Below are positions 1-8,825 of a DNA stretch of 58,029 nucleotides, piece after piece. The DNA is from Nostoc sp. PA-18-2419. GTDB lineage: Bacteria; Cyanobacteriota; Cyanobacteriia; Cyanobacteriales; Nostocaceae. The position numbers and the translations under genes were made by a program. Below the pieces are notes generated by a model, which was not told the DNA's origin, did no database searches, and saw nothing but the letters and a program-made list of their open reading frames with translations. Every line of letters begins with the position of its first letter. The first letter of the stretch is position 1. The stretch spans positions 120,418 to 178,446 of the forward strand of contig NZ_SZNH01000007.1 in assembly GCF_005869855.1 (NCBI RefSeq). The letters run 5' to 3'.

Positions 1-1004
1 AGCGTCATCAAAGGTTATTAGTCGCTGTTTCTGGTGGACAAGATTCTTTGTGCTTAATTAAATTGCTGTTAGATTTACAACCAAAATGGGGATGGGATTT
101 AGGCATTGCTCATTGCGATCATCGCTGGCGTTCAGACTCCCAAGCTAATGCTAATCATGTAGAAAACTTAGCTACAAGTTGGGGTGTATCCTTCTATTTA
201 CAAACAGCAAACGAACCGATAAAAAGTGAAGCTGCTGCACGCGATTGGCGCTATCAAGCTTTAAGTGCGATCGCCCAAACTAATAATTATCAATATATAG
301 TTACCGGACACACCGCAAGCGATCGCGCCGAAACTCTTCTCTACAATTTAATTCGCGGTACTGGTGCTGATGGTTTGCAAGCCTTGACTTGGCAACGCTC
401 CCTAACTACAGGCATTATCCTAGTGCGTCCACTTTTAGAAATTACTCGCACCCAAACACAGCAATTTTGTCAAGATTTTCAACTACCAGTTTGGGAAGAT
501 TTCACTAATCAAGATTTGCAATATGCCCGTAATCGTATCCGCCAAGAGTTGATACCATATTTACAAGAAAATTTCAACCCACAACTAGAATCAGCCTTAG
601 CCCAAACAGCAGAACTTCTACAAGCAGAAGTGGAATATTTGGAAAAAGCTGCTCAGCAGTTGCGGGAAGAGGCGATGGTCTGGGGCATGGGGCATGAAGA
701 AGAGGACAAGGGGACAAGGAGAATTGGGCACAAGGGGAAAGACTTGTTGCAATTTATGTCCCCACTCCCCTCAACTGTTCCTCTTCCCTTGCGGCTAAAT
801 CGTCGGGTATTGCAGAAAGCGCCATTAGCCTTGCAACGTCGGGTGATGCGTCAGGTATTGCAGCAAGTACTAACTAATGCCCCTAGTTTTGAACACATAG
901 AAAAATTAACGGCTTTAATTACAGCGCCAAATCGATCACAAACCGATCCATTTCCTGGGGGTGCGATCGCTCAAGTCCAAGGCGATTGGATCTGTTTAAA
1001 ATAG
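1..1004 (+). CDS. tilS: tRNA(Ile)-lysidine synthetase TilS (5' end outside window)
   Basis: TilS converts the wobble cytidine of the CAU anticodon of tRNA-Ile to lysidine, using ATP and lysine in the cytoplasm. The reading frame is open from base 3, and the PP-loop ATP motif SGGQDS is read at 30-47, upstream of any start codon in the window, so the true start lies to the left. The TTG at 48 is internal. The rest fits the family: a GHTASDRAETLLYNLIRG-type segment around 306-355, then a helical RNA-binding region. Oddity: about 671-789 encodes a Gly/His/Lys/Pro-rich stretch whose DNA resembles the G-rich repeats between genes here, as if a repeat had inserted in frame. It converges on hmpF. Confidence 0.93.
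   Translation, partial: RHQRLLVAVSGGQDSLCLIKLLLDLQPKWGWDLGIAHCDHRWRSDSQANANHVENLATSWGVSFYLQTANEPIKSEAAARDWRYQALSAIAQTNNYQYIVTGHTASDRAETLLYNLIRGTGADGLQALTWQRSLTTGIILVRPLLEITRTQTQQFCQDFQLPVWEDFTNQDLQYARNRIRQELIPYLQENFNPQLESALAQTAELLQAEVEYLEKAAQQLREEAMVWGMGHEEEDKGTRRIGHKGKDLLQFMSPLPSTVPLPLRLNRRVLQKAPLALQRRVMRQVLQQVLTNAPSFEHIEKLTALITAPNRSQTDPFPGGAIAQVQGDWICLK
671..789. repeat. Repeat-like in-frame insertion inside tilS
   Basis: Low-complexity DNA built of GGGGCATGGGGCATG-like, GGGGACAAGGAG-like and C-rich pieces interrupts the helical part of tilS without breaking the frame. Similar wording (GGCATGGGGCATGGG) lies between genes at 4626-4641. I infer that an intergenic-type repeat entered the coding sequence; no alignment was run. 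Confidence 0.45.
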
Positions 1005-1095
1005 TTCCTATCCTAAGTTTATTACTGTTCTTGAATTATCTTACACAGGATTAGATATATTACTCTTGATTAATTTAGGTGATGCTGATGTAATT

Positions 1096-2856
1096 TTAAG
1101 ACGCTAACAATTCTGGTTGAGATGTCAAACTTTGAAGAGTATAGCGCATCTGAGCGATCGCTTGGAGTTGATGAGCGCCAGTTTCCTGGAATCGATCCAA
1201 AGATTCACCAATTCCTTGGAGCTTTTGTCGTAAGCCGTCTAAAGAATCCTGAATTGGTTGTAGTGCTTCTTCATAAAGATTCACTCGACCACAGCATTGA
1301 GCAGTTGCTGTTCTTAGAGATAGCAAGTTTTCCTCGATTGCTTTAAGTTCTTGGTGCTTTTCATCCAAATCGTGGGTTTGATTATCAATCATTCCCTGAG
1401 CTAGTTCGATACCAGCACGCATCTGCTCGAGATCACGTTCCAATTTTTGGATTTCCTGTGAATATTGTTGTCGCTGGGTTTCAATTTGTAACAGAATTGG
1501 TTCTAAATTAATTTGATTACCTTCTTTTTCCTCAGCAACAATATGTCCTTGCCGCCGCAGCAAGACATTTTGGTGTTGCTTGAGAAACTTTTGATGCTGT
1601 AGCATATTGCGGCGTTGTCCCACCAAACTGGAGTTTAGCATCTGATAAAGGTCGTTTTCATCCGTCAGTTCCATTTGCAAATTGATCTGCTCATGGTCAG
1701 ATGCTTGGTTTATTTTATTTTGTAATTCTTCTATAGCTTCTTGTTTATATTTGAGTTCTTGTTCTTGGTCATGAACAAAACTAGCGTCTATTTCTAATTT
1801 ATGCTGTAAGTCTTGAACTATTTTTTGTAGTTCTTCGAGAGGCATTTTCTGTAAAGCTTTTACATCAACTTGCCGCCCGAAAACTACATCACCAGATGTT
1901 GAAGCCAAAGTGTGAATTTGTTGATATAAATCTTCTTGATTGCGTAACTGTTCTTTAAGTATTTGAATATACTCTTGTTTGGTGTTAAGTTCTGCTGTAC
2001 TTATTTGCAATTGGGCTGTTTGCTGGACTAGAGAATTTTGGCCTTGTTGCGATGCATTTTGGCGATCGCTCAATATTTGTGACAAGCGCTCAACTTCTTC
2101 TTGTTGTTGAGCGATCCCAGTTTTTTGTTGTTGGAGTTGTTCCCAATGTGGAATTAGAATAGCTTGCTGCTTTTCTATTAATTCAAAGGCAAGCTGAAGG
2201 TGTTGTGTTACTGTTTCTGTAGCAGGAATGCGACTTGATAAGCGATCAAGTAACTCACTCATCACTCGACTTTGCTCCTCATCCAAAACCGTTCCTTGTT
2301 GTAAATCTGCTTGACGCTCCTCTAGCCGACGCTGTTCACCGCGCAAATGCTCCCAAGCACCTTCTAATTCCTGACGGTTGCGCTCAATTTCTGTATGTAA
2401 GCGTTCAATCTCCCCGCGGGATGTATCAACTTCTTGTTTTTCTTGCTCTAGTTGTTGCAACTCATCTTCCATGTTTTGCAACTGTTCCAAGCGTGCTTCC
2501 ATTTCCATTTCACGGCGATTCAACTCTTGCGCCTGAAACGTCAACGATTCTTTCCACTGATCAATCTCATCTTCCTTGAGCTTAAATTTCTCCAATTGGC
2601 GAGAAAAATTCTGCAAAATATTGACTAGCGGACGCCCTGCTTCTTGAATTCGCTGCACTTGACGATTCGGATTGAGTTCAGCCAGTACCAAGGCGCCATC
2701 ATTTAACTTACTTGCGTCCTCACCAGCAATCACTTCTTCCGACACAGTACTCCAATTCTGGTCAGTTCGCTGACAAGCTAGTAGTTTCAGTTCGGTTTTG
2801 CCACCACCACTGAGTAAACCACCTTTCTGTTTTTGTACTTCTGCTAAATACAGCAC
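1096..2856 (-). CDS. hmpF: HmpF, coiled-coil pilus motility protein
   Basis: HmpF is a cytoplasmic coiled-coil protein that in Nostoc punctiforme localises dynamically to cell poles and is needed for type IV pilus activity and directional gliding of hormogonia. The 586-residue product has a conserved-looking globular N terminus (MLYLAEVQKQKGG, about residues 1-80) followed by almost uninterrupted Gln/Glu/Leu-rich coiled coil to about 570, with no membrane segment. The start codon is GTG (shown as M), kept because the residues directly after it match the family N terminus. It is transcribed away from hmpA across 589 bp, the known hmpF/hmpA-E arrangement, so the two units may share control sequences. 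Confidence 0.88.
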   Translation of the reverse strand: MLYLAEVQKQKGGLLSGGGKTELKLLACQRTDQNWSTVSEEVIAGEDASKLNDGALVLAELNPNRQVQRIQEAGRPLVNILQNFSRQLEKFKLKEDEIDQWKESLTFQAQELNRREMEMEARLEQLQNMEDELQQLEQEKQEVDTSRGEIERLHTEIERNRQELEGAWEHLRGEQRRLEERQADLQQGTVLDEEQSRVMSELLDRLSSRIPATETVTQHLQLAFELIEKQQAILIPHWEQLQQQKTGIAQQQEEVERLSQILSDRQNASQQGQNSLVQQTAQLQISTAELNTKQEYIQILKEQLRNQEDLYQQIHTLASTSGDVVFGRQVDVKALQKMPLEELQKIVQDLQHKLEIDASFVHDQEQELKYKQEAIEELQNKINQASDHEQINLQMELTDENDLYQMLNSSLVGQRRNMLQHQKFLKQHQNVLLRRQGHIVAEEKEGNQINLEPILLQIETQRQQYSQEIQKLERDLEQMRAGIELAQGMIDNQTHDLDEKHQELKAIEENLLSLRTATAQCCGRVNLYEEALQPIQDSLDGLRQKLQGIGESLDRFQETGAHQLQAIAQMRYTLQSLTSQPELLAS

Positions 2857-3445
2857 ACTGTTAGTCCTTACTGATGCACTTAAAGTTCGTTTTGAATATA
2901 CCTAAGATAATTCTGTTAACTTGTCTCACCAAACCGAGGCTTAGGAAAACAACAACAGATAAAACTATTTATAGACGCGAAATATTACGTCTTGATATTT
3001 ATAGAGGCGGCTTGGCCGCGCCTTTATATTCTGTACTGATGACAGTGACGATGACTTCCGTGTTAACACTAGCTTTGTCAAAGTGTATTACGAAAGATTA
3101 AGGTTTATAGCTTAATTTCTAACTTGATGAGAACAAGGAATAGGGTAAAAATCTTTCCAATATTCCATAATCAATGACTTAAACAAGAAGTCAGAATTTA
3201 GCAATACTTGAAGTGGGGAAAGCAGGTAAGAGAAATAACCTCATGTTCGGTTAAAGATTTATCATTAGGACTGATGCGGGGAAAAAAAGACACTCTGACG
3301 CAAAGAAATTTTAATCATAAATAATTATCCGAGCTTGATATCGCTCCTAACTTCTAAATTCAATTACCTGCTCGAAACTCCAAAAATTGACGCACACAAT
3401 TAATAAATAATATAAATGCAATTATCAGGAGTGTTTTTTAGCTAA
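2857..3445. other. Divergent hmpF/hmpA intergenic region
   Basis: About 590 bp with no convincing gene; it must hold the promoters of both hmp transcription units. A GC-rich hairpin repeat (AGGCG, 9-nt loop, CGCCT) lies near 3005-3023. I could not identify a sigma-factor motif with confidence. The hmp genes of N. punctiforme are under a developmental sigma cascade, which makes this the place to look. Confidence 0.55.
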
Positions 3446-4621
3446 ATGCAGGGAAATTTAAGTGAAATTGATATTTGCAGTATCTTGCAATTAATTGAGT
3501 TGGGACAGCGAACTGGGCAATTATGGGTAGAAGCTCATAGTTACCGTAACAACAAACCTAGTGGAACTATAGTTAGTGAATATACCCTAAAACAACAGTC
3601 TTGGTTCGTTTTTTTCCTCAATGGTCAAATTATCTATTGCCAACAAGGGGAAAGTAGCTTATCCAGGATTAGCGATTATTTACGTCATTACCGAGTTGAG
3701 ATGCAACTTGCCGATAAACAAATTGCCTCCTTATCATCAACCGACGCCCCGGAGTATGCGTATCTTTGGGCACTCTTAGAGCAAAACATCATCAACCCCA
3801 AGATAGCTGCTAGTATTATCTACAACTTGGTGCATGAAACCCTGTTTGACCTACTGAGTTTACACCAAGGTAATTTCATTTTCCGTCAAGGTGCGGCACT
3901 TGCTCCCCAATTACATACTTTGGAAATTACTTACTTTGTAATAAAAATTACTAAAGAATTACAGGAGTGGAAGCAACTTTATCCACACATTCAGTCTCCC
4001 GAACAATTGCCAGTGCTATCTAACAAACTTCAGATAGAGTCGTCGCTACCAGCTGCAACCGTCAATAAACTACAACATTGGGCTGATGGTAAAACATCCC
4101 TGCGTCAACTAGCTCGTTATCTCAACCGAGACATTTTGACAGTCGCTAAGGCAATATATCCATACGTCCAACAGAGTTGGCTACAACTAGTATATTCAAC
4201 GACAAATAAACCAGATACTCACACTGATAACTGGGAATTGAAGAGAAAAAGCAGGGGGCAGATAGTATGTATTGACGATGCGATCGCCATCGGTGAGACT
4301 GTAAATTCCATCTTACAAGCACAAGGTTATGAAGCGATCGTTCTCACCAATCCCCTAGAGGCACTTAGTCTAATTTTTCAACTCAAACCCGATTTAATTT
4401 TATGTGATATAGCCATGTCCCAATTGGAAGGGTACGAGGTTTGCGCCATGCTGCGACACTCAACAGCATTTCGGTTCACACCGATTATCATGCTTACTGG
4501 TAAAGATGGATTTATTGATCGAGTCAAAGCTAGCATGGTTGGCGCAACAGATTATTTAACAAAACCATTTACAGACACTGAATTACTCATCCTTGTAGGG
4601 AAGTATATCAATAACCAATGA
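3446..4621 (+). CDS. hmpA: HmpA, PatA-family response regulator
   Basis: First gene of the hmp chemotaxis-like cluster. The 391-residue protein has an N-terminal PATAN/DUF4388-type domain (about 1-130, beginning MQGNLSEIDICSILQLIE), a middle helical region, and a C-terminal receiver domain (about 268-391). The receiver shows the acidic pair in VCIDDA, a phospho-acceptor Asp at about residue 321 (LCDIAMS) and the conserved Lys in LTKPF. PatA-type regulators are typical of cyanobacterial pilus/phototaxis systems. The next gene starts 256 bp later, so hmpB may also have its own promoter. Confidence 0.87.
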   Translation: MQGNLSEIDICSILQLIELGQRTGQLWVEAHSYRNNKPSGTIVSEYTLKQQSWFVFFLNGQIIYCQQGESSLSRISDYLRHYRVEMQLADKQIASLSSTDAPEYAYLWALLEQNIINPKIAASIIYNLVHETLFDLLSLHQGNFIFRQGAALAPQLHTLEITYFVIKITKELQEWKQLYPHIQSPEQLPVLSNKLQIESSLPAATVNKLQHWADGKTSLRQLARYLNRDILTVAKAIYPYVQQSWLQLVYSTTNKPDTHTDNWELKRKSRGQIVCIDDAIAIGETVNSILQAQGYEAIVLTNPLEALSLIFQLKPDLILCDIAMSQLEGYEVCAMLRHSTAFRFTPIIMLTGKDGFIDRVKASMVGATDYLTKPFTDTELLILVGKYINNQ

Positions 4622-4832
4622 AAAAAGGCATGGGGCATGGGCCAATTGATTATTTCTCCCTTGTCTTCTCAGTCTATGGGGTATATAAAAATCTAAGACT
4701 TGTGGATCTACGAAAAGATGAGGTAAAAGATGTTATCACAGAATGAATCAACTCAGTGAAATATCAATATACAGGAAATTAGTGAAAAACTAAATTTAAT
4801 TTATACAGTTGATACTTAAGGGGGAATCAGGG

Positions 4833-4853
4833 AATGTTCCAAATAGGAACGTT
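4833..4853. promoter_or_regulatory. Inverted repeat upstream of hmpB
   Basis: AATGTTCC, 5-nt spacer AAATA, GGAACGTT: an 8-bp dyad with one G-T mismatch, 24 bp before the hmpB start and just upstream of a strong AGGAGG ribosome site. It could be an operator or a small mRNA hairpin. Role is inferred. Confidence 0.35.
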
Positions 4854-4877
4854 ACATCAGGAGGTAGATAGACACTT

Positions 4878-5243
4878 ATGAGTACAGTTCTGATTGTAGA
4901 AGACAGTATCGCGCAAAGGGAGATGATTACAGACCTCCTGAAAGCAACTGGATTAACGGTCACCCATGCCAGTGACGGATTAGAAGCATTAGAGGCAATT
5001 CAAATAGCACCCCCCGATTTAGTGGTATTGGATATTGTTATGCCCCGGATGAACGGCTACGAAGTTTGTCGGCGGTTAAAATCCGATCCAAAAACCCAAA
5101 ATGTTCCTGTAGTTATGTGTTCTTCCAAAGGCGAAGAATTTGATCGCTACTGGGGTATGAGGCAGGGTGCAGACGCTTACATAGCTAAACCCTTTCAACC
5201 AACTGAGTTGGTAGGTACAGTCAAACAACTGCTGCGAAGATAA
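4878..5243 (+). CDS. hmpB: HmpB, CheY-like response regulator
   Basis: A stand-alone receiver domain of 121 residues that should accept phosphate from the CheA homologue HmpE and act on the pilus motors. It shows the acidic pair in LIVEDS, the phospho-acceptor Asp at about residue 52 (VVLDIVMPRMNGYEVC), the switch Ser in CSSKG and the Lys in IAKPF. The start is supported by AGGAGG shortly upstream. hmpC follows after 13 bp, so the two are co-transcribed. Confidence 0.9.
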   Translation: MSTVLIVEDSIAQREMITDLLKATGLTVTHASDGLEALEAIQIAPPDLVVLDIVMPRMNGYEVCRRLKSDPKTQNVPVVMCSSKGEEFDRYWGMRQGADAYIAKPFQPTELVGTVKQLLRR

Positions 5244-5256
5244 GGATAAAAGCAAT

Positions 5257-5787
5257 ATGGTCAGCAAACCGGACTTTTTAAGTGGCAGTGGTCAAGATCA
5301 TTTTCGACCAGAATTACAAGTAGAAAGTCCTGAAGGTGAGTTACATTTGAGGTTTTACATTCCCTCGCATCAGGAGTTTGCACTACAAGCAACTGGCATC
5401 CGGGAAGTAATTGAATTAAGTCCTGATAGAATCACCCCGATTCCTAATGCTTCTCCTTTACTTTTGGGTACTCTAAATTTACGAGGTCGAGTGATTTGGG
5501 TAGCTGATTTGGGGCAATTTTTAGGCGAACCAAGTGCATTAAACACAAATAAAGCTGAAATTCCGGTGATTGCCATTGAAGAACAAGACACAATAGTAGG
5601 TTTAGCAGTAGAGGAAATTGGTGGTATGGACTGGCTAGATGTCCAAAATCTCATTCCACCGACTAGTGTTCCAGATACTATGGCTCCTTTTTTACGTGGA
5701 GAGTGGGTATTAGGTGCTAAAACTAATCAGTGTCTAAGACTGCTTGATCAAATAGCAATTTTACGGAGTGCGCGGTGGGCAGGATGA
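5257..5787 (+). CDS. hmpC: HmpC, CheW-like coupling protein
   Basis: A 176-residue CheW-domain protein that should link the chemoreceptor HmpD to the kinase HmpE. The CheW fold covers about residues 25-170, with the characteristic stretches [36 protein letters not shown] and [11 protein letters not shown]. The first 25 residues are polar and probably flexible. It lies between hmpB (13 bp before) and hmpD (start 14 bp after its stop if the ATG at 5802 is used). Confidence 0.88.
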   Translation: MVSKPDFLSGSGQDHFRPELQVESPEGELHLRFYIPSHQEFALQATGIREVIELSPDRITPIPNASPLLLGTLNLRGRVIWVADLGQFLGEPSALNTNKAEIPVIAIEEQDTIVGLAVEEIGGMDWLDVQNLIPPTSVPDTMAPFLRGEWVLGAKTNQCLRLLDQIAILRSARWAG

Positions 5788-5801
5788 AATTGGAGGAGGA
5801 A

Positions 5802-8720
5802 ATGGCAGCAAGTATTGATGATTACCAGCCAACATATCAGCAGGCGATGACCGCCTATGTTCAGAGAAATTACGATGTTGCCGCCACTTTAGTTGACCAA
5901 GTGGTGCAAACTTTACCAAATGACCCGAACTCCCATTTGTTAAGGGGGCACATCTACTACGTTTTGCAGCAGTACGATGTCGCAAAACAAGAATATCAAC
6001 AGGTATTACACTTGACTAATGACCCAGAAATTATTGGTTTTGCTAATAATGGAATTGAAAATATAAATCAATACCTAGAGTCATTTGGTGGTCAGGTTGA
6101 TACATCCACAAGCCAAAAGCAAATAAATTCCCTAGATATATCTGATGCGCTGACATATGGCAAAGAAGAATTGGCTGCTAATGAGGAATTTGACAGCACA
6201 AACTTGGATTTGAACTTTTTTGAAGATAATTCTTCAAGTGAAAAACTATCTTCAAATAATCCTTTTGATATACCTACACAAGACAATGTTAGTACAGAAA
6301 AAACATCAGATTCTGCTACAATCTTTGGCGAAGATCCTTTTGCTTTAAATGAAGAATTAGAGGACCCAGAGTCGAATAGCAGCAGTGGGGAGGAAAAAAC
6401 AGAATTAGAGTTACCTGCTTTCTGGCAAGAAGATACCTCGGAAGAAAGCCTAGAAGAATCATTAGTGAATAGTCATTTTACAGATAATGAAGTAAATTCT
6501 ACTAACGAAAATTCAGCTATTAACAATCATAATTTTTTATCTTCTAATTCACAAACTGGTAATACTAAAAATAATTTTACTGATTTTTTTAGTGAGTCAC
6601 AATCTGAAAATTATAGTGCTGGAAGTTTAGAGAATAAGCAGCTTAATTTTGAAGATGAAACTTTACTGATTGTTGAAAAAGAACTAAGCAATCAGTCTCC
6701 AACCAAAGACTTAGGATATAACACTCAAGAGAATTTGTCACCAACCAAACCTAAGAATTGGTTAGAACAAAAAGATTTGGATGCAGACTCAGAATTTCAA
6801 CCAAATTTTTCTGATGATATATCTTTTGACAAAAATTTAATTTTGGACAAAAAGCAGTTTAAATCAGTTGAGTTATTAGAGCAAAATAACTTTGATGACG
6901 ATGAAAGTTTTGATATAGAAGCATTTGAGTCTGCCTTTGGATCAGATAACATCACTTCTGATGAAGACTTAAGCAATGTACTGAGTCGAGAAAATTCTAA
7001 GAGCAATATAGAATTTTTAGATGACTTTGAAGAATTTGATGATTTAGGTAATATTCCAGGGTTTGACTTAATCGAAGGAGATGCTGATTTTGCTGATGTG
7101 GCAATGCATTCTGCCGTAGCAGAAACTACTGGTACTGGACGCCCTCAAATTGTGGAGGCTTTTATAAGTAATGCAGCAGATCGCGAAGAGGAACTATTTA
7201 CAATTACTGGTTCACACGAACCAGTTCCAGTTTTTACTCATCAAACAGATGCCTCGAAGCTAGAACCGAATGTCAGCGTTGAGCAAGGCTGGTTAGCACC
7301 ATTAGAAAATGCCCCCATACAAAGAAAGCAATGGCTAATTGCTGGGACTGTGGGTATTGCCTCGGCACTGGTTGTAGCCGCAGTCAGCTTTGTCGCCACC
7401 ACATTTTCTCCACCTCAACAAAGGGAAAGTGTGCGAAACACAGGTTGGGCAATGGCACTAGCAGCCGGACTGACCGGTTTTACTACCGCAGGGTTGATGG
7501 GGAATCTCACACTCAAGCAAATTCGCCGCACAACCAAGGATTTGCAAACTCAGTTTGAGGCTGTACGTCAAGGAAACTTGAATGCTCAAGCCACAGTGTA
7601 TTCCGAAGATGAATTGGGGCACTTAGCTAGTGGCTTTAATGAAATGGCGCGAGTAATTTTCACGACCACAAATGAAGCCCAACGCAAAGCCGATGAACAA
7701 GAGGAAGCTAAGGAAAATCTCCAACGTCAGGTAATTCGCTTGTTGGATGATGTGGAAGGAGCTGCCAGAGGTGATTTAACAGTCCAAGCTGAAGTCACAG
7801 CCGACGTACTAGGAGCCGTAGCCGACGCCTTTAACCTGACAATTCAAAACCTGCGGGATATTGTCCAACAGGTAAAAGTGGCAGCTAAGGAAGTAACCAA
7901 AGGTGCAACTAACTCGGAAACTTTTGCTAGAGCCTTATCTAGTGATGCTTTACGCCAAGCAGAAGAGTTGGCAGTCACGCTGAATTCTGTACAGGTGATG
8001 ACCGACTCGATTCAACGGGTAGCAGAGGCGGCGCGGGAAGCCGAAACTGTCGCCCGCGATGCGAGTACGATCGCTCTCAAAGGTGGCGAAGCAGTAGAAA
8101 ATACTGTGGCGGGGATTTTAGAAATTCGCGAAACCGTTGCCGAAACAACTCGAAAAGTGAAGCGGCTGGCGGAATCTTCCCAAGAAATTTCTAAAATTGT
8201 GGCGTTGATTTCTCAGATTGCTTCCAGAACTAACTTGCTGGCACTCAACGCCAGTATTGAGGCGGCAAGGGCAGGAGAAGCTGGACGCGGCTTTGCAATT
8301 GTCGCTGATGAAGTGCGCCAGTTAGCAGACAAATCTGCCAAATCTTTGAAGGAAATTGAACAAATTGTCATGCAAATCCAAAGCGAAACAGGCTCCGTAA
8401 TGACCGCGATGGAAGAAGGTACGCAACAAGTAATTAAAGGCACAAAATTGGCAGAAGAAGCCAAGCGATCGCTCGAAAACATCATTCAAGTGGCAAATCG
8501 GATTGATATTCTAGTGCGTTCTATCACTACCGATACTGTGGAACAAACGGAAACCTCCCGCGCCGTTGCTCACGTAATGCAATCAGTAGAACTCACAGCC
8601 CAAGAAACTTCCCAAGAAGCACAGCGAGTTTCCGGTGCCCTACAACACCTAGTAGGTGTATCTCGTGACTTGATCGCTTCTGTGGAACGTTTCCGAGTGG
8701 AAACCCTTGAAACTAGATAA
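5802..8720 (+). CDS. hmpD: HmpD, methyl-accepting chemotaxis protein
   Basis: Receptor of the Hmp array, counterpart of cyanobacterial PilJ. I place the start at ATG 5802, giving [10 protein letters not shown] and a GGAGG site 5 nt upstream; an in-frame GTG at 5775 overlaps hmpC and an ATG at 5784 is also possible. From the N terminus: TPR-like helices (about 1-95), a long acidic Ser/Asn/Asp-rich linker (about 110-460), two hydrophobic segments near 509-532 and 548-570 with only a short loop between, a HAMP domain, then an MCP signalling domain with the hairpin tip near 800-850 ([18 protein letters not shown]). There is no periplasmic ligand domain, so it probably senses inside the cell or through partners. 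hmpE follows after a repeat-filled gap. Confidence 0.88.
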   Translation: MAASIDDYQPTYQQAMTAYVQRNYDVAATLVDQVVQTLPNDPNSHLLRGHIYYVLQQYDVAKQEYQQVLHLTNDPEIIGFANNGIENINQYLESFGGQVDTSTSQKQINSLDISDALTYGKEELAANEEFDSTNLDLNFFEDNSSSEKLSSNNPFDIPTQDNVSTEKTSDSATIFGEDPFALNEELEDPESNSSSGEEKTELELPAFWQEDTSEESLEESLVNSHFTDNEVNSTNENSAINNHNFLSSNSQTGNTKNNFTDFFSESQSENYSAGSLENKQLNFEDETLLIVEKELSNQSPTKDLGYNTQENLSPTKPKNWLEQKDLDADSEFQPNFSDDISFDKNLILDKKQFKSVELLEQNNFDDDESFDIEAFESAFGSDNITSDEDLSNVLSRENSKSNIEFLDDFEEFDDLGNIPGFDLIEGDADFADVAMHSAVAETTGTGRPQIVEAFISNAADREEELFTITGSHEPVPVFTHQTDASKLEPNVSVEQGWLAPLENAPIQRKQWLIAGTVGIASALVVAAVSFVATTFSPPQQRESVRNTGWAMALAAGLTGFTTAGLMGNLTLKQIRRTTKDLQTQFEAVRQGNLNAQATVYSEDELGHLASGFNEMARVIFTTTNEAQRKADEQEEAKENLQRQVIRLLDDVEGAARGDLTVQAEVTADVLGAVADAFNLTIQNLRDIVQQVKVAAKEVTKGATNSETFARALSSDALRQAEELAVTLNSVQVMTDSIQRVAEAAREAETVARDASTIALKGGEAVENTVAGILEIRETVAETTRKVKRLAESSQEISKIVALISQIASRTNLLALNASIEAARAGEAGRGFAIVADEVRQLADKSAKSLKEIEQIVMQIQSETGSVMTAMEEGTQQVIKGTKLAEEAKRSLENIIQVANRIDILVRSITTDTVEQTETSRAVAHVMQSVELTAQETSQEAQRVSGALQHLVGVSRDLIASVERFRVETLETR

Positions 8721-8753
8721 ATTGTCATTAGTCATTTGTCCTTTGTTATCTGC

Positions 8754-8809
8754 CAATGACCAATGACCAATGACCAATGACCAATGATTAATGATTAATG
8801 ACTAATGAC
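8754..8809. repeat. Heptanucleotide tandem repeat (STRR) between hmpD and hmpE
   Basis: Eight consecutive 7-bp units, CAATGAC x4, CAATGAT, TAATGAT, TAATGAC x2. Short tandemly repeated repetitive sequences of this kind are typical of Nostoc and Anabaena. It ends 16 bp before the hmpE start codon, leaving little room for a normal ribosome site. Confidence 0.85.
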
Positions 8810-8825
8810 TCTTGACTAAAAAACT

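Noticed and set aside
2874-3101. 75-codon frame upstream of hmpA
   Set aside because: It includes a dispersed repeat hairpin, has no ribosome site and no protein-like conservation that I can see.
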